Assembly: GCF_030462585.1 (NCBI RefSeq)
Contig: NZ_JASMRU010000004.1
Location: 168,293-232,292, forward strand
Origin: Pseudomonas sp. CAN1
Lineage (GTDB): Bacteria; Pseudomonadota; Gammaproteobacteria; Pseudomonadales; Pseudomonadaceae
Reading direction: 5' to 3'
Length of the DNA: 64,000 nucleotides
Positions 28,201 through 37,505 of this stretch are shown here, one piece after another. The notes below the pieces were generated by a model. It was not told the DNA's origin. It saw only the letters and a list, made by a program, of their open reading frames with translations, and ran no database searches. Positions within the stretch are counted from its first letter, which is position 1. Each line of letters opens with the position of its first letter. A program made the position numbers and the translations under genes.

Positions 28201-30816
28201 TCAGCGCAGTGTCAGCTGCGCGGCGGACGCGCTGCGCACCAGGGTGGGCGAGGCGTCGATGCGGATACTGGCCTGGCACTCGCCGCCGTCCTGCGGGCAG
28301 TTCCAGGGCACCGGCCGGCCCTCGCGGCGGGCGATGCCTTCCACGACGTCGAGGCGCCAGAGGGTGTCGCTGCTGCCGGGCTTGCTGGTGATGTTCAGGG
28401 TCTGTTCGTGGCCGAGGGTCCAGGCCACCAGGATTTCCTCGCCGGCCTTGGCGAAGCGCAGCAGGTAGACGTTCGGGTCCGGGTTCTGCTCGCGGCCGAC
28501 GAAGCGGTAACGGCCGATGATGTCGGCGATGCTGGCCATGGCGTGGTAGGCCGGCTTGGGCTGGCCGCTGGCGGTGAGCAGGCCGAAGTTGTGTTCCATC
28601 TCGCGGCGGTCGATGCCGTCGTCCACCAGGTCGTACCACCAGGCGCCCTTGACGTTTGGCAGGCTGCGCACCAGCACGTAGGCGCGCGCCAGGTAGGCGG
28701 CCTGGCGTTCGCGGCTGATGCCGCAATCGCCTTCATGGGCCGGCCAGCTGAACTCGGTGAAGTACAGCGGCACCGGCTTGCCGGCGGCGTTCTGCAGTTT
28801 CTGGTTCACACCCTGGAACCAGTTCAGCCAGGCCTCGGGCGTGGACATCTCGCCCTCGCAGTACACCGAGGGGTGCAGCGAGATGCCGTCGGCGACATCC
28901 AGCACGCCGCCGGCGGCCAGGCGCTCGGCGAAGCCCTGGCGGATACCCTTGAGGGTAACCGCGCCGGCCAGCACCTTGGCTTGCGGGTCTTCCTCGCGAA
29001 TCACCTTGGCGGTGGCGCGCACCAGGCTCAGGTAGTCGTCACTGAAGTCCTTGTCGGTGGGGTTTTCCACGTCCCATTCGTTCCACACTTCGTAGAACGC
29101 CACCTGGCCCTTGAAGCTGCGCACCAGGTAGCGCACGTAGCGCAGGTAGCCCTCGCGGGAGGCGTCGTCGCGCGGCTTGGCGTTGCCGTAGAACTGATTC
29201 TCGTTGCCGAGGATCAGCAGGGTGCTGATGCCCAGGCTGCGGGTGCTGCGCAGCTGGGCGCGCCAGGCGGCGTCGATGGACAGCTTGCCGCGCTCGCGCT
29301 CGACGCTGGACCAGTAGGCGTCGTCGCGGAACGAGACGATGCCGGCCTCGCGGGCCAGGCGGTTGATGCCGTCGCGATTGCCGGAGCGGATGTTCTGGTG
29401 GGTGCTGGCGCCGACGATGAATTCCGCCGGGCCGAGGTTTTCCACCGGGGCTTCCTTGGCCATGGCGCGCGGCGCCTGCAGCAGGCTGCCGACCAGCAAC
29501 GCGCAGGCCAGCAGGCTGAGCAGCCCGCCCTGCAGGCGCAGGGTCCGCGGCGCCGGCTGCGGCGCGGGCTCACCGGGCAGGCGCAGGGCGCGGCCGATGG
29601 CCAGGCCGAGGAACAGGCTGGGCACCTGGGATTCGAGCACGTCGCTGGTCCAGCCGATCAGCAGCACGCAGAAGGCGATGCCGAGCAGTGCGCGCGCTTC
29701 CGGACCGCGCTGGAACTGCAGGCGCATCAGCATCGGCACGGCCAGCAGGTAGAGGCCGATGCCCATCACGCCGAACAGGCACCAGAGGTAGAGCAGCGAG
29801 TTGTCCGCCACCGCCAGCTGTTCGACGCCGAAGATCGGGAAGGCCGCGTAGGCGCTGCCGGTCATGCCCAGGCCAGCGCCGCTGTAGATCCAGCCGTTGT
29901 AGTCCATCACCTTGATCAGGTTCGGCCAGGTGTTGACCAGGCGATCCACCATCGAGCCCATCAGGTTGTCGCCGGTGGAGCTGGCCAGGTACGGGTCGAC
30001 GTGGCCGAACACGCCGTACAGCGGCAGCGCCAGCGCGCCCAGCACCACTGCCAGGGCGGCGAAGAGGAACAGCAGGCGCTGGCGGCTGATGCTCATCACC
30101 AGCAGGGCGATGACGAAGGCGCCGGCCGAGGACTTGTTGGTGGTGAGCACGATGCCCACCAGCGCGGTCAGGTAGATCAGCCCGCGCAGCAGCGTTGGCA
30201 GGCGGAAAGAGCCCAGGTAGAGGCTGAAGATCACCAGCATCATCGCCAGGCTGGAGGACATCCGCGAGAAGCCGGCGATGCGGTCCAGGCCGTAGGCACT
30301 CCAGGCGCGGTTGCCGCTGATCTCGACGCCGCCCATGGAGTAGCTGTAGCCCTTCCACGGCACGCTGATCAGCAGGTCCAGGGCGATGCCGGCGAGGGAG
30401 GCGAGGAAGCAGAAGGCGATGATCCAGGCCACCGCCTTGCGGTGCATTTCCAGGTAGTTGCCGCAGAGCAGGCCGAACAGCAGCGGCGCGTAGATGAACA
30501 CGGCGAAGAAGCCGCTCTTGAACTCGGCGCCATGCAGGCGCCCGAGCAGCAGCGAGGCCGCCGCGAGGATCAGCAGCAGCCACAGGCCGCGCTGCTGCGG
30601 GCGGGTCATCAGTTCCCAGGCCACAGCGATCACGCAGGCCACCTTGGGCAGGTAGACGATGGCCGACAGCCCGGCCTGGTCGGCGTAGAAGCGCAGCGCG
30701 CCGTTGAAGGTCTCCACCAGCAGCAGCGCCAGCAGCACCCCGAGCGCCAGCAGTGAGCGGTCGAAGGTGATGCTGCGCGCCGGCTCAAAGCGTGGATACG
30801 GGGATTGCAGTTCCAT
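28201..30816 (-). CDS. Fusion of a Wzy/O-antigen-ligase-like membrane domain and a clan GH-A glycoside hydrolase
   Basis: 871 residues from the ATG at 30816 (GGAG upstream; overlaps the previous gene by 32 bp). Residues 20-450 hold about 11-12 membrane helices with a large loop near 270-340, the layout of Wzy polymerases and O-antigen ligases. The helix at 431-447 leads straight into a soluble domain (460-871) that resembles GH39/PslG-like enzymes: E580 in Y-E-V-W-N-E-W fits the acid/base and E688 in Y-F-T-E-F-S-W the nucleophile. A C-terminal beta-rich part follows 780. The cluster has no other polymerase candidate. Likely role: polymerising and trimming or releasing the chain in the periplasm. 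There is no stop or frameshift between the halves. Confidence 0.85.
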   Translation of the reverse strand: MELQSPYPRFEPARSITFDRSLLALGVLLALLLVETFNGALRFYADQAGLSAIVYLPKVACVIAVAWELMTRPQQRGLWLLLILAAASLLLGRLHGAEFKSGFFAVFIYAPLLFGLLCGNYLEMHRKAVAWIIAFCFLASLAGIALDLLISVPWKGYSYSMGGVEISGNRAWSAYGLDRIAGFSRMSSSLAMMLVIFSLYLGSFRLPTLLRGLIYLTALVGIVLTTNKSSAGAFVIALLVMSISRQRLLFLFAALAVVLGALALPLYGVFGHVDPYLASSTGDNLMGSMVDRLVNTWPNLIKVMDYNGWIYSGAGLGMTGSAYAAFPIFGVEQLAVADNSLLYLWCLFGVMGIGLYLLAVPMLMRLQFQRGPEARALLGIAFCVLLIGWTSDVLESQVPSLFLGLAIGRALRLPGEPAPQPAPRTLRLQGGLLSLLACALLVGSLLQAPRAMAKEAPVENLGPAEFIVGASTHQNIRSGNRDGINRLAREAGIVSFRDDAYWSSVERERGKLSIDAAWRAQLRSTRSLGISTLLILGNENQFYGNAKPRDDASREGYLRYVRYLVRSFKGQVAFYEVWNEWDVENPTDKDFSDDYLSLVRATAKVIREEDPQAKVLAGAVTLKGIRQGFAERLAAGGVLDVADGISLHPSVYCEGEMSTPEAWLNWFQGVNQKLQNAAGKPVPLYFTEFSWPAHEGDCGISRERQAAYLARAYVLVRSLPNVKGAWWYDLVDDGIDRREMEHNFGLLTASGQPKPAYHAMASIADIIGRYRFVGREQNPDPNVYLLRFAKAGEEILVAWTLGHEQTLNITSKPGSSDTLWRLDVVEGIARREGRPVPWNCPQDGGECQASIRIDASPTLVRSASAAQLTLR

Positions 30817-32017
30817 GCGGGACTCCACGGGTGAGCAGGGTTTGGCGCAGGATGGCTTCGTATTCGTCGAGCATCCGTTGCACGCTGAGCATCGGTTCCA
30901 CGCATTCACGGGCGCGCCCGGCCAGGCGCTGACGCAGGCCCGGATCGCGCAGCAAGCTTTCGATGGCGTCGCCCAGCGAGTCGGGCGCGGCCGGCGAGCA
31001 GAGCAGGCCGTTGACTTGGTCCTGGACGATTTCCGCCAGGCCGCCCATGCGCGAGGCGATCACCGGCAGGTGGTGGGCGCAGGCTTCCAGCGCCACCAGA
31101 CCGAAGGATTCCGGCGCCAGGCTGGGCACCACGGCGACGTCGATCTCGGCGAAGAATTCGGCGGCCTTGCGGTAGCCGACGAAGTGCACGCGCTGCGGGT
31201 CGGCAATCGACTTCAGGTGGTTCACATAAGCGCTGTCACCGCGCCCGGCGATCAGCAGCGAAGCATCGTCGCCGCGCGCCTGGAACTGCTCGATCAGCCA
31301 CTCCACGCCCTTGTTGGCGGTCAGCGCGCCGATGAAACCGAAACGCAGCGGCCGGCGCACGTTCGCCGGCGGTACGACGTTCACCTCGGCCAGCGGCGAG
31401 CCGTTGTAGACCACGTGGCTGCGGCTGGCGGAGAAGTAGCCGGCGTCGAGCAGCGCATCGAGCTGGAAGCGGCTGACACCGACCACCGCATCCACGTGTG
31501 TGGAGGCGACAGCGTGCGACCGCCGCAGCAGTGCGCACGGCGTGCACTGCTGCTCGCAGTGGCGGCCCTTGTGGTAGCGCACGCCGCGCGGGCAGGTCAG
31601 GTACTGGTCGTGGAGGATCTGCACGATGGGCAGGCCGGCGGCGCGGATCGCATCCCAGGCGGAGATCGACCAGCCGGAGAGGTTGTGGCAGACCACCACA
31701 TCCGGCTCGACCTGTTTCAGCACCTTGGCCAGCACGCTGCGCATGCCGCCGTTGTAGCGATCCAGCGCATGCCAGGCGAGGCGCTTCAGCGAGCCATGGT
31801 CCTGCTCGTCGAACGGCCAGTAGAGATTGCGCAGGCCGCTGCGCAGCACCTGCACACCGTTCAGGGTTTCACGCTGCAAACCCGCCTGCGGCCCGGTGCA
31901 CAGGACGTGGACGTCATGGCCGCGCTCGCGCAGCCCTTCGGCCATGTTCTGCAGCATGACCTCCGCCCCACCACCGATGTGCGGGGCGTAGAGGGTATTG
32001 AGCAGCAGCACTCTCAT
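30785..32017 (-). CDS. GT4-family glycosyltransferase with a cysteine cluster
   Basis: 410 residues from the ATG at 32017 (M-R-V-L-L-L-N-T-L-Y-A-P-H-I-G-G-G-A-E), a typical GT4 acceptor loop, and overlapping the preceding gene by 4 bp. The C-terminal Rossmann half has G-A-L-T-A-N-K-G and E-S-F-G-L-V-A-L-E. Four cysteines within 20 residues (C-P-R-G ... C-E-Q-Q-C-T-P-C, about residue 140-165) form a possible metal site, also seen in some other GT4 proteins. Donor sugar unknown. Confidence 0.9.
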   Translation of the reverse strand: MRVLLLNTLYAPHIGGGAEVMLQNMAEGLRERGHDVHVLCTGPQAGLQRETLNGVQVLRSGLRNLYWPFDEQDHGSLKRLAWHALDRYNGGMRSVLAKVLKQVEPDVVVCHNLSGWSISAWDAIRAAGLPIVQILHDQYLTCPRGVRYHKGRHCEQQCTPCALLRRSHAVASTHVDAVVGVSRFQLDALLDAGYFSASRSHVVYNGSPLAEVNVVPPANVRRPLRFGFIGALTANKGVEWLIEQFQARGDDASLLIAGRGDSAYVNHLKSIADPQRVHFVGYRKAAEFFAEIDVAVVPSLAPESFGLVALEACAHHLPVIASRMGGLAEIVQDQVNGLLCSPAAPDSLGDAIESLLRDPGLRQRLAGRARECVEPMLSVQRMLDEYEAILRQTLLTRGVPHGTAIPVSTL

Positions 32018-33018
32018 AGCGGGTAGGCCCGGTTCATGCCCAGCGCGCCGGCCTCGCCATCGCGGATCGCCTGCAGCAGCAGGGCCAGGCGGCTCTCGCG
32101 CTGGTGGCGGCGGGCGAAGAAGTGCAGCAGGCGGATGAACAGCCAGCGGTTGAAGCGGTACATCAGCGGCGAGGTGACCCACAGGTTCTTGTCGAACCAG
32201 GCCTGGTTGCGCGCGGCGTAGTAGGCGCGCAGGTCGGAGCTGCCGAGCAGGTAGGTTTCGTAGATGTTGTTGGTGCGCGCCTTGATGTTCCAGGAGTTCT
32301 CCAGGTCGTCCAGGCCGGCCTCGGGCACCAGGTAGAGGTGGCCGCCGAGGGCGCCGATGCGGAAGGTGTATTCGGTGTCATCGGCATAGAGCACCAGGTC
32401 GCGGCGCGGCAGGCCGATGCGGCGGAACAGGTCGGCGTGGCCGAGCAGGCCGCCGTAGTAGGCGAACGGCAGTTCCAGCAGCGGCTGCGCCGGACGCGGT
32501 TTCGGCTTGCCCCAGGGCGTGCGGCGCCAGAGCTTGTAAGGCAGCTGGCGGACGTGGAAGCCGAAGTAGCTCGAACGCGGCGGGGTGATGAAGCGGGTCG
32601 GCACACCGGAGGCGACGTCGGCCTGGTGCGTCGGGCGGAAGCCCAGCACCGCGGTGTTGTCGCTGCCGTGGCGCAGTGCGCAATCGATCAGGCGCTGCTT
32701 GAGCAGCGGGAAGGAGCCCGGCGTCGGCGCGTTGTCGTCATCCATCAGCCAGATGAAATCGCAGCCGGTCTTCAGCGCCGCTTCGATACCCACGGCGTAG
32801 CCGTTGGCCGAGCCGGTGTTGCTGTCCAGCTCGATCACCTGCACGCGATTGGGCCAGAGCATGAACAGCTGGTCCAGCTCGGCCACCGAGGCATTGCTGA
32901 CGACGATGGCACGGGTGATGTCCTTCTCGCGGAAGGCGCGGGCCAGCAGCTCTTCCAGGTACTCCAGGCGATCGCCATAGGTCAGCGTCACCAGCACGGT
33001 CGATCCATTCATTTGCAC
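32014..33018 (-). CDS. GT2-family glycosyltransferase, GlfT2/rhamnosyltransferase-like
   Basis: 334 residues. GT-A fold: L-V-T-L-T-Y-G-D-R at the start, N-T-G-S-A-N-G near residue 70 and the metal-binding L-M-D-D-D-N-A near residue 95. The N-terminal layout resembles galactofuranosyl- and rhamnosyltransferases; donor not certain. The gene is coupled to the next one by an ATGA overlap. A second ATG two codons later (M-N-G-S) is an equally good start. Confidence 0.9.
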   Translation of the reverse strand: MQMNGSTVLVTLTYGDRLEYLEELLARAFREKDITRAIVVSNASVAELDQLFMLWPNRVQVIELDSNTGSANGYAVGIEAALKTGCDFIWLMDDDNAPTPGSFPLLKQRLIDCALRHGSDNTAVLGFRPTHQADVASGVPTRFITPPRSSYFGFHVRQLPYKLWRRTPWGKPKPRPAQPLLELPFAYYGGLLGHADLFRRIGLPRRDLVLYADDTEYTFRIGALGGHLYLVPEAGLDDLENSWNIKARTNNIYETYLLGSSDLRAYYAARNQAWFDKNLWVTSPLMYRFNRWLFIRLLHFFARRHQRESRLALLLQAIRDGEAGALGMNRAYPL

Positions 33019-33048
33019 GACTCCCTGATCGGATACAGCGTGGGCACC

Positions 33049-33555
33049 TCAGGCGCGCCAACCGTTGTTGCCACCCACCGCCGACAGCTGGCTGAGCGGG
33101 ACCCGGATGCGTTGTTCGCGTTGCAGCAGGTTGAGCAGAATCAGCCCGCGCTCGGTGCCGTCGTCGCTGAGGAAGATGGCTTCCACCTCGCAGTCGCCGG
33201 CGCACTTCACGCGTACCGCCTGGCCCTGCTGGAAGCGGCTGGCGGGCCGCTCGGGCATGGCCGCGAGGCGCTGGCGGATGTCTTCCACCAGCTCGTCGGC
33301 CACCGCCAGCGGCTGCGCGCCGAAGCTGACCAGGCGCGCCACGCCGCGGGTGGAGCGGATCGGGAACCAGTTGTCGTGCTGTTGATCCAGGCGGATGAAC
33401 AGGTAGCCGGGGAACAGCGGCTGCGTGCGGCCGGCCAGCCCAAGCGACGGGCGATAGCAGGTGAAGCCCTGGCGCACCAGGTTCTCCTCGGCGCGCGGCT
33501 CCTGGTGCGGCTTGGTCTGGATCAGGTACCAGCGGTACTGCGCAGCGGTGCTCAT
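33049..33555 (-). CDS. RfaH-type NusG paralogue (specialised transcription elongation factor)
   Basis: 168 residues. The NGN domain (about 8-105) opens W-Y-L-I-Q-T-K-P-H-Q-E-P-R-A-E-E-N-L and has F-P-G-Y-L-F-I-R and S-T-R-G-V-A-R-L; a KOW-type domain follows from about 110. The spacing and N-terminus are those of RfaH/NusG paralogues, not of housekeeping NusG. Such proteins bind RNA polymerase at ops DNA and suppress Rho-dependent termination in long operons. Coupled to wbqC by a 4-bp overlap. Two ops-like elements lie in the leader of this same operon (42134-42147 and 42221-42234). Confidence 0.9.
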   Translation of the reverse strand: MSTAAQYRWYLIQTKPHQEPRAEENLVRQGFTCYRPSLGLAGRTQPLFPGYLFIRLDQQHDNWFPIRSTRGVARLVSFGAQPLAVADELVEDIRQRLAAMPERPASRFQQGQAVRVKCAGDCEVEAIFLSDDGTERGLILLNLLQREQRIRVPLSQLSAVGGNNGWRA

Positions 33556-34301
33556 GATTCGTACTCCCCAAGAATCTCCACGGACGGTTGCGGTCGCTCC
33601 ACGGTGTAGCGGCCCAGCAGCCGCTGCAGTTCGTCCGGCGGGTTGAACATCAGCACGTCGATGATCGACAGGCTGGGCACGAAGTCGGCGCTGAACTGCG
33701 GGTAGCTCAGCTCGTCCATGCGCAGGAAGCGCAGCTCCAGGCCCTCGGCGTTGAACACCTCGGGGGTGTACAGGTGGCGGCCGCCCTCGGGGTTCAGGTA
33801 GACGTCGCCGCCGTTCTGCTTGACCGCTTCGATCAGGCGCTGGTCGCGGCCCATGTCCTCGGCCAGCTCCAGTTCCGAGGCGCGCACCATCGGCGTGTCG
33901 ATGCCCATGTACTGGCAGATGCGGCGGATCGAGTGCTCGGCGAAGTGCGACAGGTTGCGCTCGGGGTGCTCGAGGATTTCCTCCAGCAGCGGCATCACCT
34001 GCTCGTAGCACGGCGCCTTGTGGTAGGCGTGGCGGATGGTGTGCAGCAGGCGCTGGTTGCTGCCCTGCATTTCTTCGCTGAGCCGCCGCTGGTTGATTGC
34101 CTGGGTCTGCGAGCCCTGCTCCAGCGGGAAGCTGAACTGCCAGATACGGCCGCCGACCAGCAGGCGATTGCGGTTGATCCAGCCACGCCGGGTGTACTGC
34201 AGGCTGTCGCCGAGAATGAACAGGCCGCTCGCGGCGATCAGCTGGAAGTACCCCAGGTAGGGGAACAGGTAAGGCTGCATGAGGCTGACGATGTGAACCA
34301 T
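33552..34301 (-). CDS. WbqC-family protein
   Basis: 249 residues matching the WbqC-like family: it starts V-S-L-M-Q-P-Y-L-F-P-Y-L-G-Y-F-Q-L and carries G-D-S-L-Q-Y-T-R-R-G-W-I-N-R-N-R near residue 32. Family members occur in O-antigen and exopolysaccharide clusters beside DegT-type aminotransferases and may act on amino sugars, but no reaction is established to my knowledge. No signal peptide or membrane helix, so cytoplasmic. Confidence 0.85.
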   Translation of the reverse strand: MVHIVSLMQPYLFPYLGYFQLIAASGLFILGDSLQYTRRGWINRNRLLVGGRIWQFSFPLEQGSQTQAINQRRLSEEMQGSNQRLLHTIRHAYHKAPCYEQVMPLLEEILEHPERNLSHFAEHSIRRICQYMGIDTPMVRASELELAEDMGRDQRLIEAVKQNGGDVYLNPEGGRHLYTPEVFNAEGLELRFLRMDELSYPQFSADFVPSLSIIDVLMFNPPDELQRLLGRYTVERPQPSVEILGEYES

Positions 34302-34328
34302 GTCGTTACTCCTTCCCTGCTCGCGGAC

Positions 34329-36542
34329 TCAGTCCTTGGCGTCGTAGCGGTAGGCGTAGGCGCCGTAGTCGTAGGCGGCAGTGGAAGCCTTGCGTTTCAC
34401 CCCGTTGAGGATCGCGCCCTGCAGGTGGATGCCGCTCTGCCCCAGGCGCCGCCGCGCGGTGTCGATCTCGTTGGCCGGGCTCTGGCCGAAGCGCGTCACC
34501 AGCAGGCTGATGCCGCACAGCCGGCCGACCAGCGCGGCGTCGGTCACCGCCAGCACCGGCGGGGTGTCGACTATCACCAGGTCGTACATCGACGAGGCAT
34601 CGCGCAGCAGCTGGGCGAAGTTCTCGTGCATCAGCAGTTCGGACGGGTTGGGCGCGGCGAAGCCGCAGGAGATGAAGTCCAGCTCCGGTACCTCGGTGGG
34701 CAGGATCACCTCGCTCAGCGGCCGGTGCGCGCTCAGCGCATCGGACAGGCCGTGGCGCGGGGTCAGGCCGAACACCCGGTGCAGGTAGCCCTTGCGCATG
34801 TCGGCGTCGATCAGCAGGGTGCGCTGGCCGGACTGGGCGATGATCGCCGCGAGGTTGCTGGAGACGAACGACTTGCCGGCGCCCGGCGCCGGGCTGGTGA
34901 GCATCACCACGTTGTTGCGCGCTTCCAGCAGGGCGAAGTGCAGGTTGGTGCGCAGGCTGCGGATCGCCTCGTTGGCCAGGTCGCCCGGTGCGGAGTCCGC
35001 CAGCAGCTTGGGCGTGTGGCCGAGGATGTCGCTCTTGCGCTCCTTCTCCAGGCGCTCCTGCTGCCGCGAATAGGGAATCGCGGCGAGCACCGAGAGGCCC
35101 AGCTGCTCGATGGCTTCGGGGCTTTCCACGCCACGGTAGAAGGCCTGGCGCAGGAACAGGATGCCGAGGGCGACGCAGAAGCCGAACAGCGTGGCGAGCA
35201 GCACGATGACCTTGCGCATCGGCTTGGCCGGCTGCTCGACGTTGGCCTGGGCGGTGTCGATCACCCGCACGTTGCCGATGGTGCCGGCGCGGATGATGTC
35301 CTGCTCCTGGGCCTTGTTCAGCAGGCTGGTGTAGGTCTGCCGGGTGACCTGCATGTCACGGGACAGGCGCAGCAGTTCCTGCTGGGTGGCCGGCAGCGTC
35401 TGGATGCGTTTCTGCAGCTGCGCCTTGCGATCCTCCAGGCTGCCCATCTGCTTGTTCAGCGCCTGGTAAAGCGGGTGGGTCGGGGTGTAGAGGCGGTCGT
35501 ACTCGGCGCGCTTGAGCTTGAGTTCGGACAGCTGGTTGTCGATGGCCACCACCTGGTCCAGCACGCCGCGGGTCTCGACGCTGATATCAGCCGACTTGGC
35601 GGTGGTCTGGTAGGCGTTGTAGGCGGCTTCGGCCTTCTCCAGGTCCATGCGCACCACCGGCAGCTGCGAGCGCAGGAACTGCAGGCGCTGGGACGCTTCG
35701 GCGGAGCTGCGCTCGACGTTCTGCAGCACGTAGAGGTGGCTGATCTTGTCGAGGATGCGGTCGGCCTGCAGCGGGTCCGGGTCTTCCAGGGTCAGGTAGA
35801 TGATCCCCGAATCCTTGCCGGCCTCGGCCACCTTGAGCAGCTTCTGGTAGTTCAGGGTGGTGGTCAGCAGGCGGTTCTTGGCCAGAGTGAACTCGGTGCC
35901 GGGACGACCGACCAGTTCATCCACCTCGATGCTGAAACCCTTGTCCATCACCAGCTTCTTCAGCTCGCCGCGCAGCAGCAGCTGGCCGTCGGCGTTGAGC
36001 AGGTGGTAGCTCTCGCCACCATCGGCGACCAGGGTCAGCGGCTCGCCCAGGTATTCCTCCGGCACCTCCAGGGAGAACACCTTGATGTGCTCCCCGCCCC
36101 AGGCGTACGAGCCCATGCCCAGCCAGGGCGCGGCGATGCTCTGCCCGCCCTCGGGGTGGTAGCGGCGCGCCAGGTAGTCACCCACCAGCGGCAGGCGCTT
36201 GGGCTTGGCGATGATGTCCAGCTTGAGCAGCTCGACCGCCTTGCCGAGCACTGCGCGGGATTTCAGCAGCTCGATCTCGGTGGAGGCGATGGACACCGAG
36301 TCGGGGCGGTTGATCACCTCCGGCGTGCCATTCAGGCCGTTCTTCTTCTGCTCGATCTGGATCATCGCGCCGGACACGTAGATCGGCGTCGCGACCAGGG
36401 CATAGAACACCCCGAGCACGGCGAACAGGCCGGTCACGGCGATGATCATCTTCTTGTGGTCGAACAGCAGGCGCAGCAGGCCGGCAACGTCGATCCGGGT
36501 GTCCTGGACCGTTTCCAGGCGTGATTGGGGCATGACACTCAT
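34329..36542 (-). CDS. Wzc-type polysaccharide co-polymerase with BY-kinase domain
   Basis: 737 residues in one chain. Membrane helix at 33-53, Wzz-like periplasmic region with coiled coil at about 275-415, second helix at 443-465, then the tyrosine kinase: Walker A 550-558 (P-A-P-G-A-G-K-S), Walker A' 576-581 (L-L-I-D-A-D), Walker B 655-660 (L-V-I-V-D-T). The tail has a tyrosine cluster at 724-733, the autophosphorylation site of this class. It sets chain length and couples to the Wza-type pore. No matching Wzb phosphatase gene lies in the cluster. Confidence 0.95.
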   Translation of the reverse strand: MSVMPQSRLETVQDTRIDVAGLLRLLFDHKKMIIAVTGLFAVLGVFYALVATPIYVSGAMIQIEQKKNGLNGTPEVINRPDSVSIASTEIELLKSRAVLGKAVELLKLDIIAKPKRLPLVGDYLARRYHPEGGQSIAAPWLGMGSYAWGGEHIKVFSLEVPEEYLGEPLTLVADGGESYHLLNADGQLLLRGELKKLVMDKGFSIEVDELVGRPGTEFTLAKNRLLTTTLNYQKLLKVAEAGKDSGIIYLTLEDPDPLQADRILDKISHLYVLQNVERSSAEASQRLQFLRSQLPVVRMDLEKAEAAYNAYQTTAKSADISVETRGVLDQVVAIDNQLSELKLKRAEYDRLYTPTHPLYQALNKQMGSLEDRKAQLQKRIQTLPATQQELLRLSRDMQVTRQTYTSLLNKAQEQDIIRAGTIGNVRVIDTAQANVEQPAKPMRKVIVLLATLFGFCVALGILFLRQAFYRGVESPEAIEQLGLSVLAAIPYSRQQERLEKERKSDILGHTPKLLADSAPGDLANEAIRSLRTNLHFALLEARNNVVMLTSPAPGAGKSFVSSNLAAIIAQSGQRTLLIDADMRKGYLHRVFGLTPRHGLSDALSAHRPLSEVILPTEVPELDFISCGFAAPNPSELLMHENFAQLLRDASSMYDLVIVDTPPVLAVTDAALVGRLCGISLLVTRFGQSPANEIDTARRRLGQSGIHLQGAILNGVKRKASTAAYDYGAYAYRYDAKD

Positions 36543-36573
36543 GGACTTCCATCCTCCATCGAGGTGGCGCGCC

Positions 36574-37503
36574 TCAGCGCACCTGTACCGGGTTCAGCCG
36601 CTTGAGCAGGTTGGCGCCGTAGTAACGGATCAGCATCAGGAACGCCTGAACCTTGTGCATGGGCGAGATGGCAGCCATGGACATCCGGCAGACCTGCATC
36701 AGGAAGTACTCGTTGAGCTCCTGGTTCCCCAGGCGCTGGTAGTAGCGCGACAGGCAGTAGTAGGTGTGCAGCGTCATGTGCTGCTGAGTGCGCGCGGCCT
36801 GCATGGAGAAGATCCCGCCCTTGTGCATGCGGTAGGCGGCGGGGCTGATCTCTTCGATGAAGCGGCCCTTGCCGTAGGCGCCCAGCAGCGACCACCAGCA
36901 CAGGTCGACCATGCGCGTGGTCAGCAGCTCCTCGGGCATCTCGGTGAGCACGTTGCGGAAGCAGGTGGTCAGCGTGGAGATCGGCCGCGCCTGTTGCAGC
37001 TCCAGGCGGCTGGCGTCACGGCGGTACTTGCCGGTCAGCTGCTGCGGCTTGAGCATGCCGTCCTCGTTGAAGGTGTAGGCGTCGTGATAGGTGATCACGT
37101 AGTCGGGGTTCTTCTCGAGGAAGTCGACCTGCATCTGCAGCTTGCGCGGGTCGGTCCAGAAGTCGTCGCCCTCGCAGTAGGCGATGTAGCGGCCGCGGCA
37201 CTTGCGGAACACCGGCAGGCCATGGGAGATGCCCTTGGAGTACTGGTTTTCCTTGTGGAAGATCGGCTTGATGATGTGCGGATAGCGCGCCGCGTAATCA
37301 GCGATGATTTCCGTGGTGCCGTCGGTGGAGGCGTCGTCGTTGACCAGCACCTCGATGCGGAAATCAGTGACCTGCTCCAGGAAGCTGTCCAGGGTGCGGC
37401 CGATGTAGTTCACCTGGTTGTAGGCCAGGCAGACGACGCTGAGCAGGGGCTTCGGGTCTTCCGGCCAGTTGGAGAGGATCTGCAGCTCGGAGCGGATATC
37501 CAT
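36574..37503 (-). CDS. GT2-family glycosyltransferase
   Basis: 309 residues from the ATG at 37503 (M-D-I-R-S-E-L), only 2 bp after the flippase gene; an in-frame extension inside the flippase gene is rejected. GT-A motifs: L-S-V-V-C-L-A-Y-N-Q near residue 22, N-D-D-A-S-T-D-G-T near 55 and C-E-G-D-D-F-W near 100. The pattern recalls WcaA/SpsA-like transferases. Donor and acceptor unknown. Confidence 0.92.
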   Translation of the reverse strand: MDIRSELQILSNWPEDPKPLLSVVCLAYNQVNYIGRTLDSFLEQVTDFRIEVLVNDDASTDGTTEIIADYAARYPHIIKPIFHKENQYSKGISHGLPVFRKCRGRYIAYCEGDDFWTDPRKLQMQVDFLEKNPDYVITYHDAYTFNEDGMLKPQQLTGKYRRDASRLELQQARPISTLTTCFRNVLTEMPEELLTTRMVDLCWWSLLGAYGKGRFIEEISPAAYRMHKGGIFSMQAARTQQHMTLHTYYCLSRYYQRLGNQELNEYFLMQVCRMSMAAISPMHKVQAFLMLIRYYGANLLKRLNPVQVR

Positions 37504-37505
37504 GT

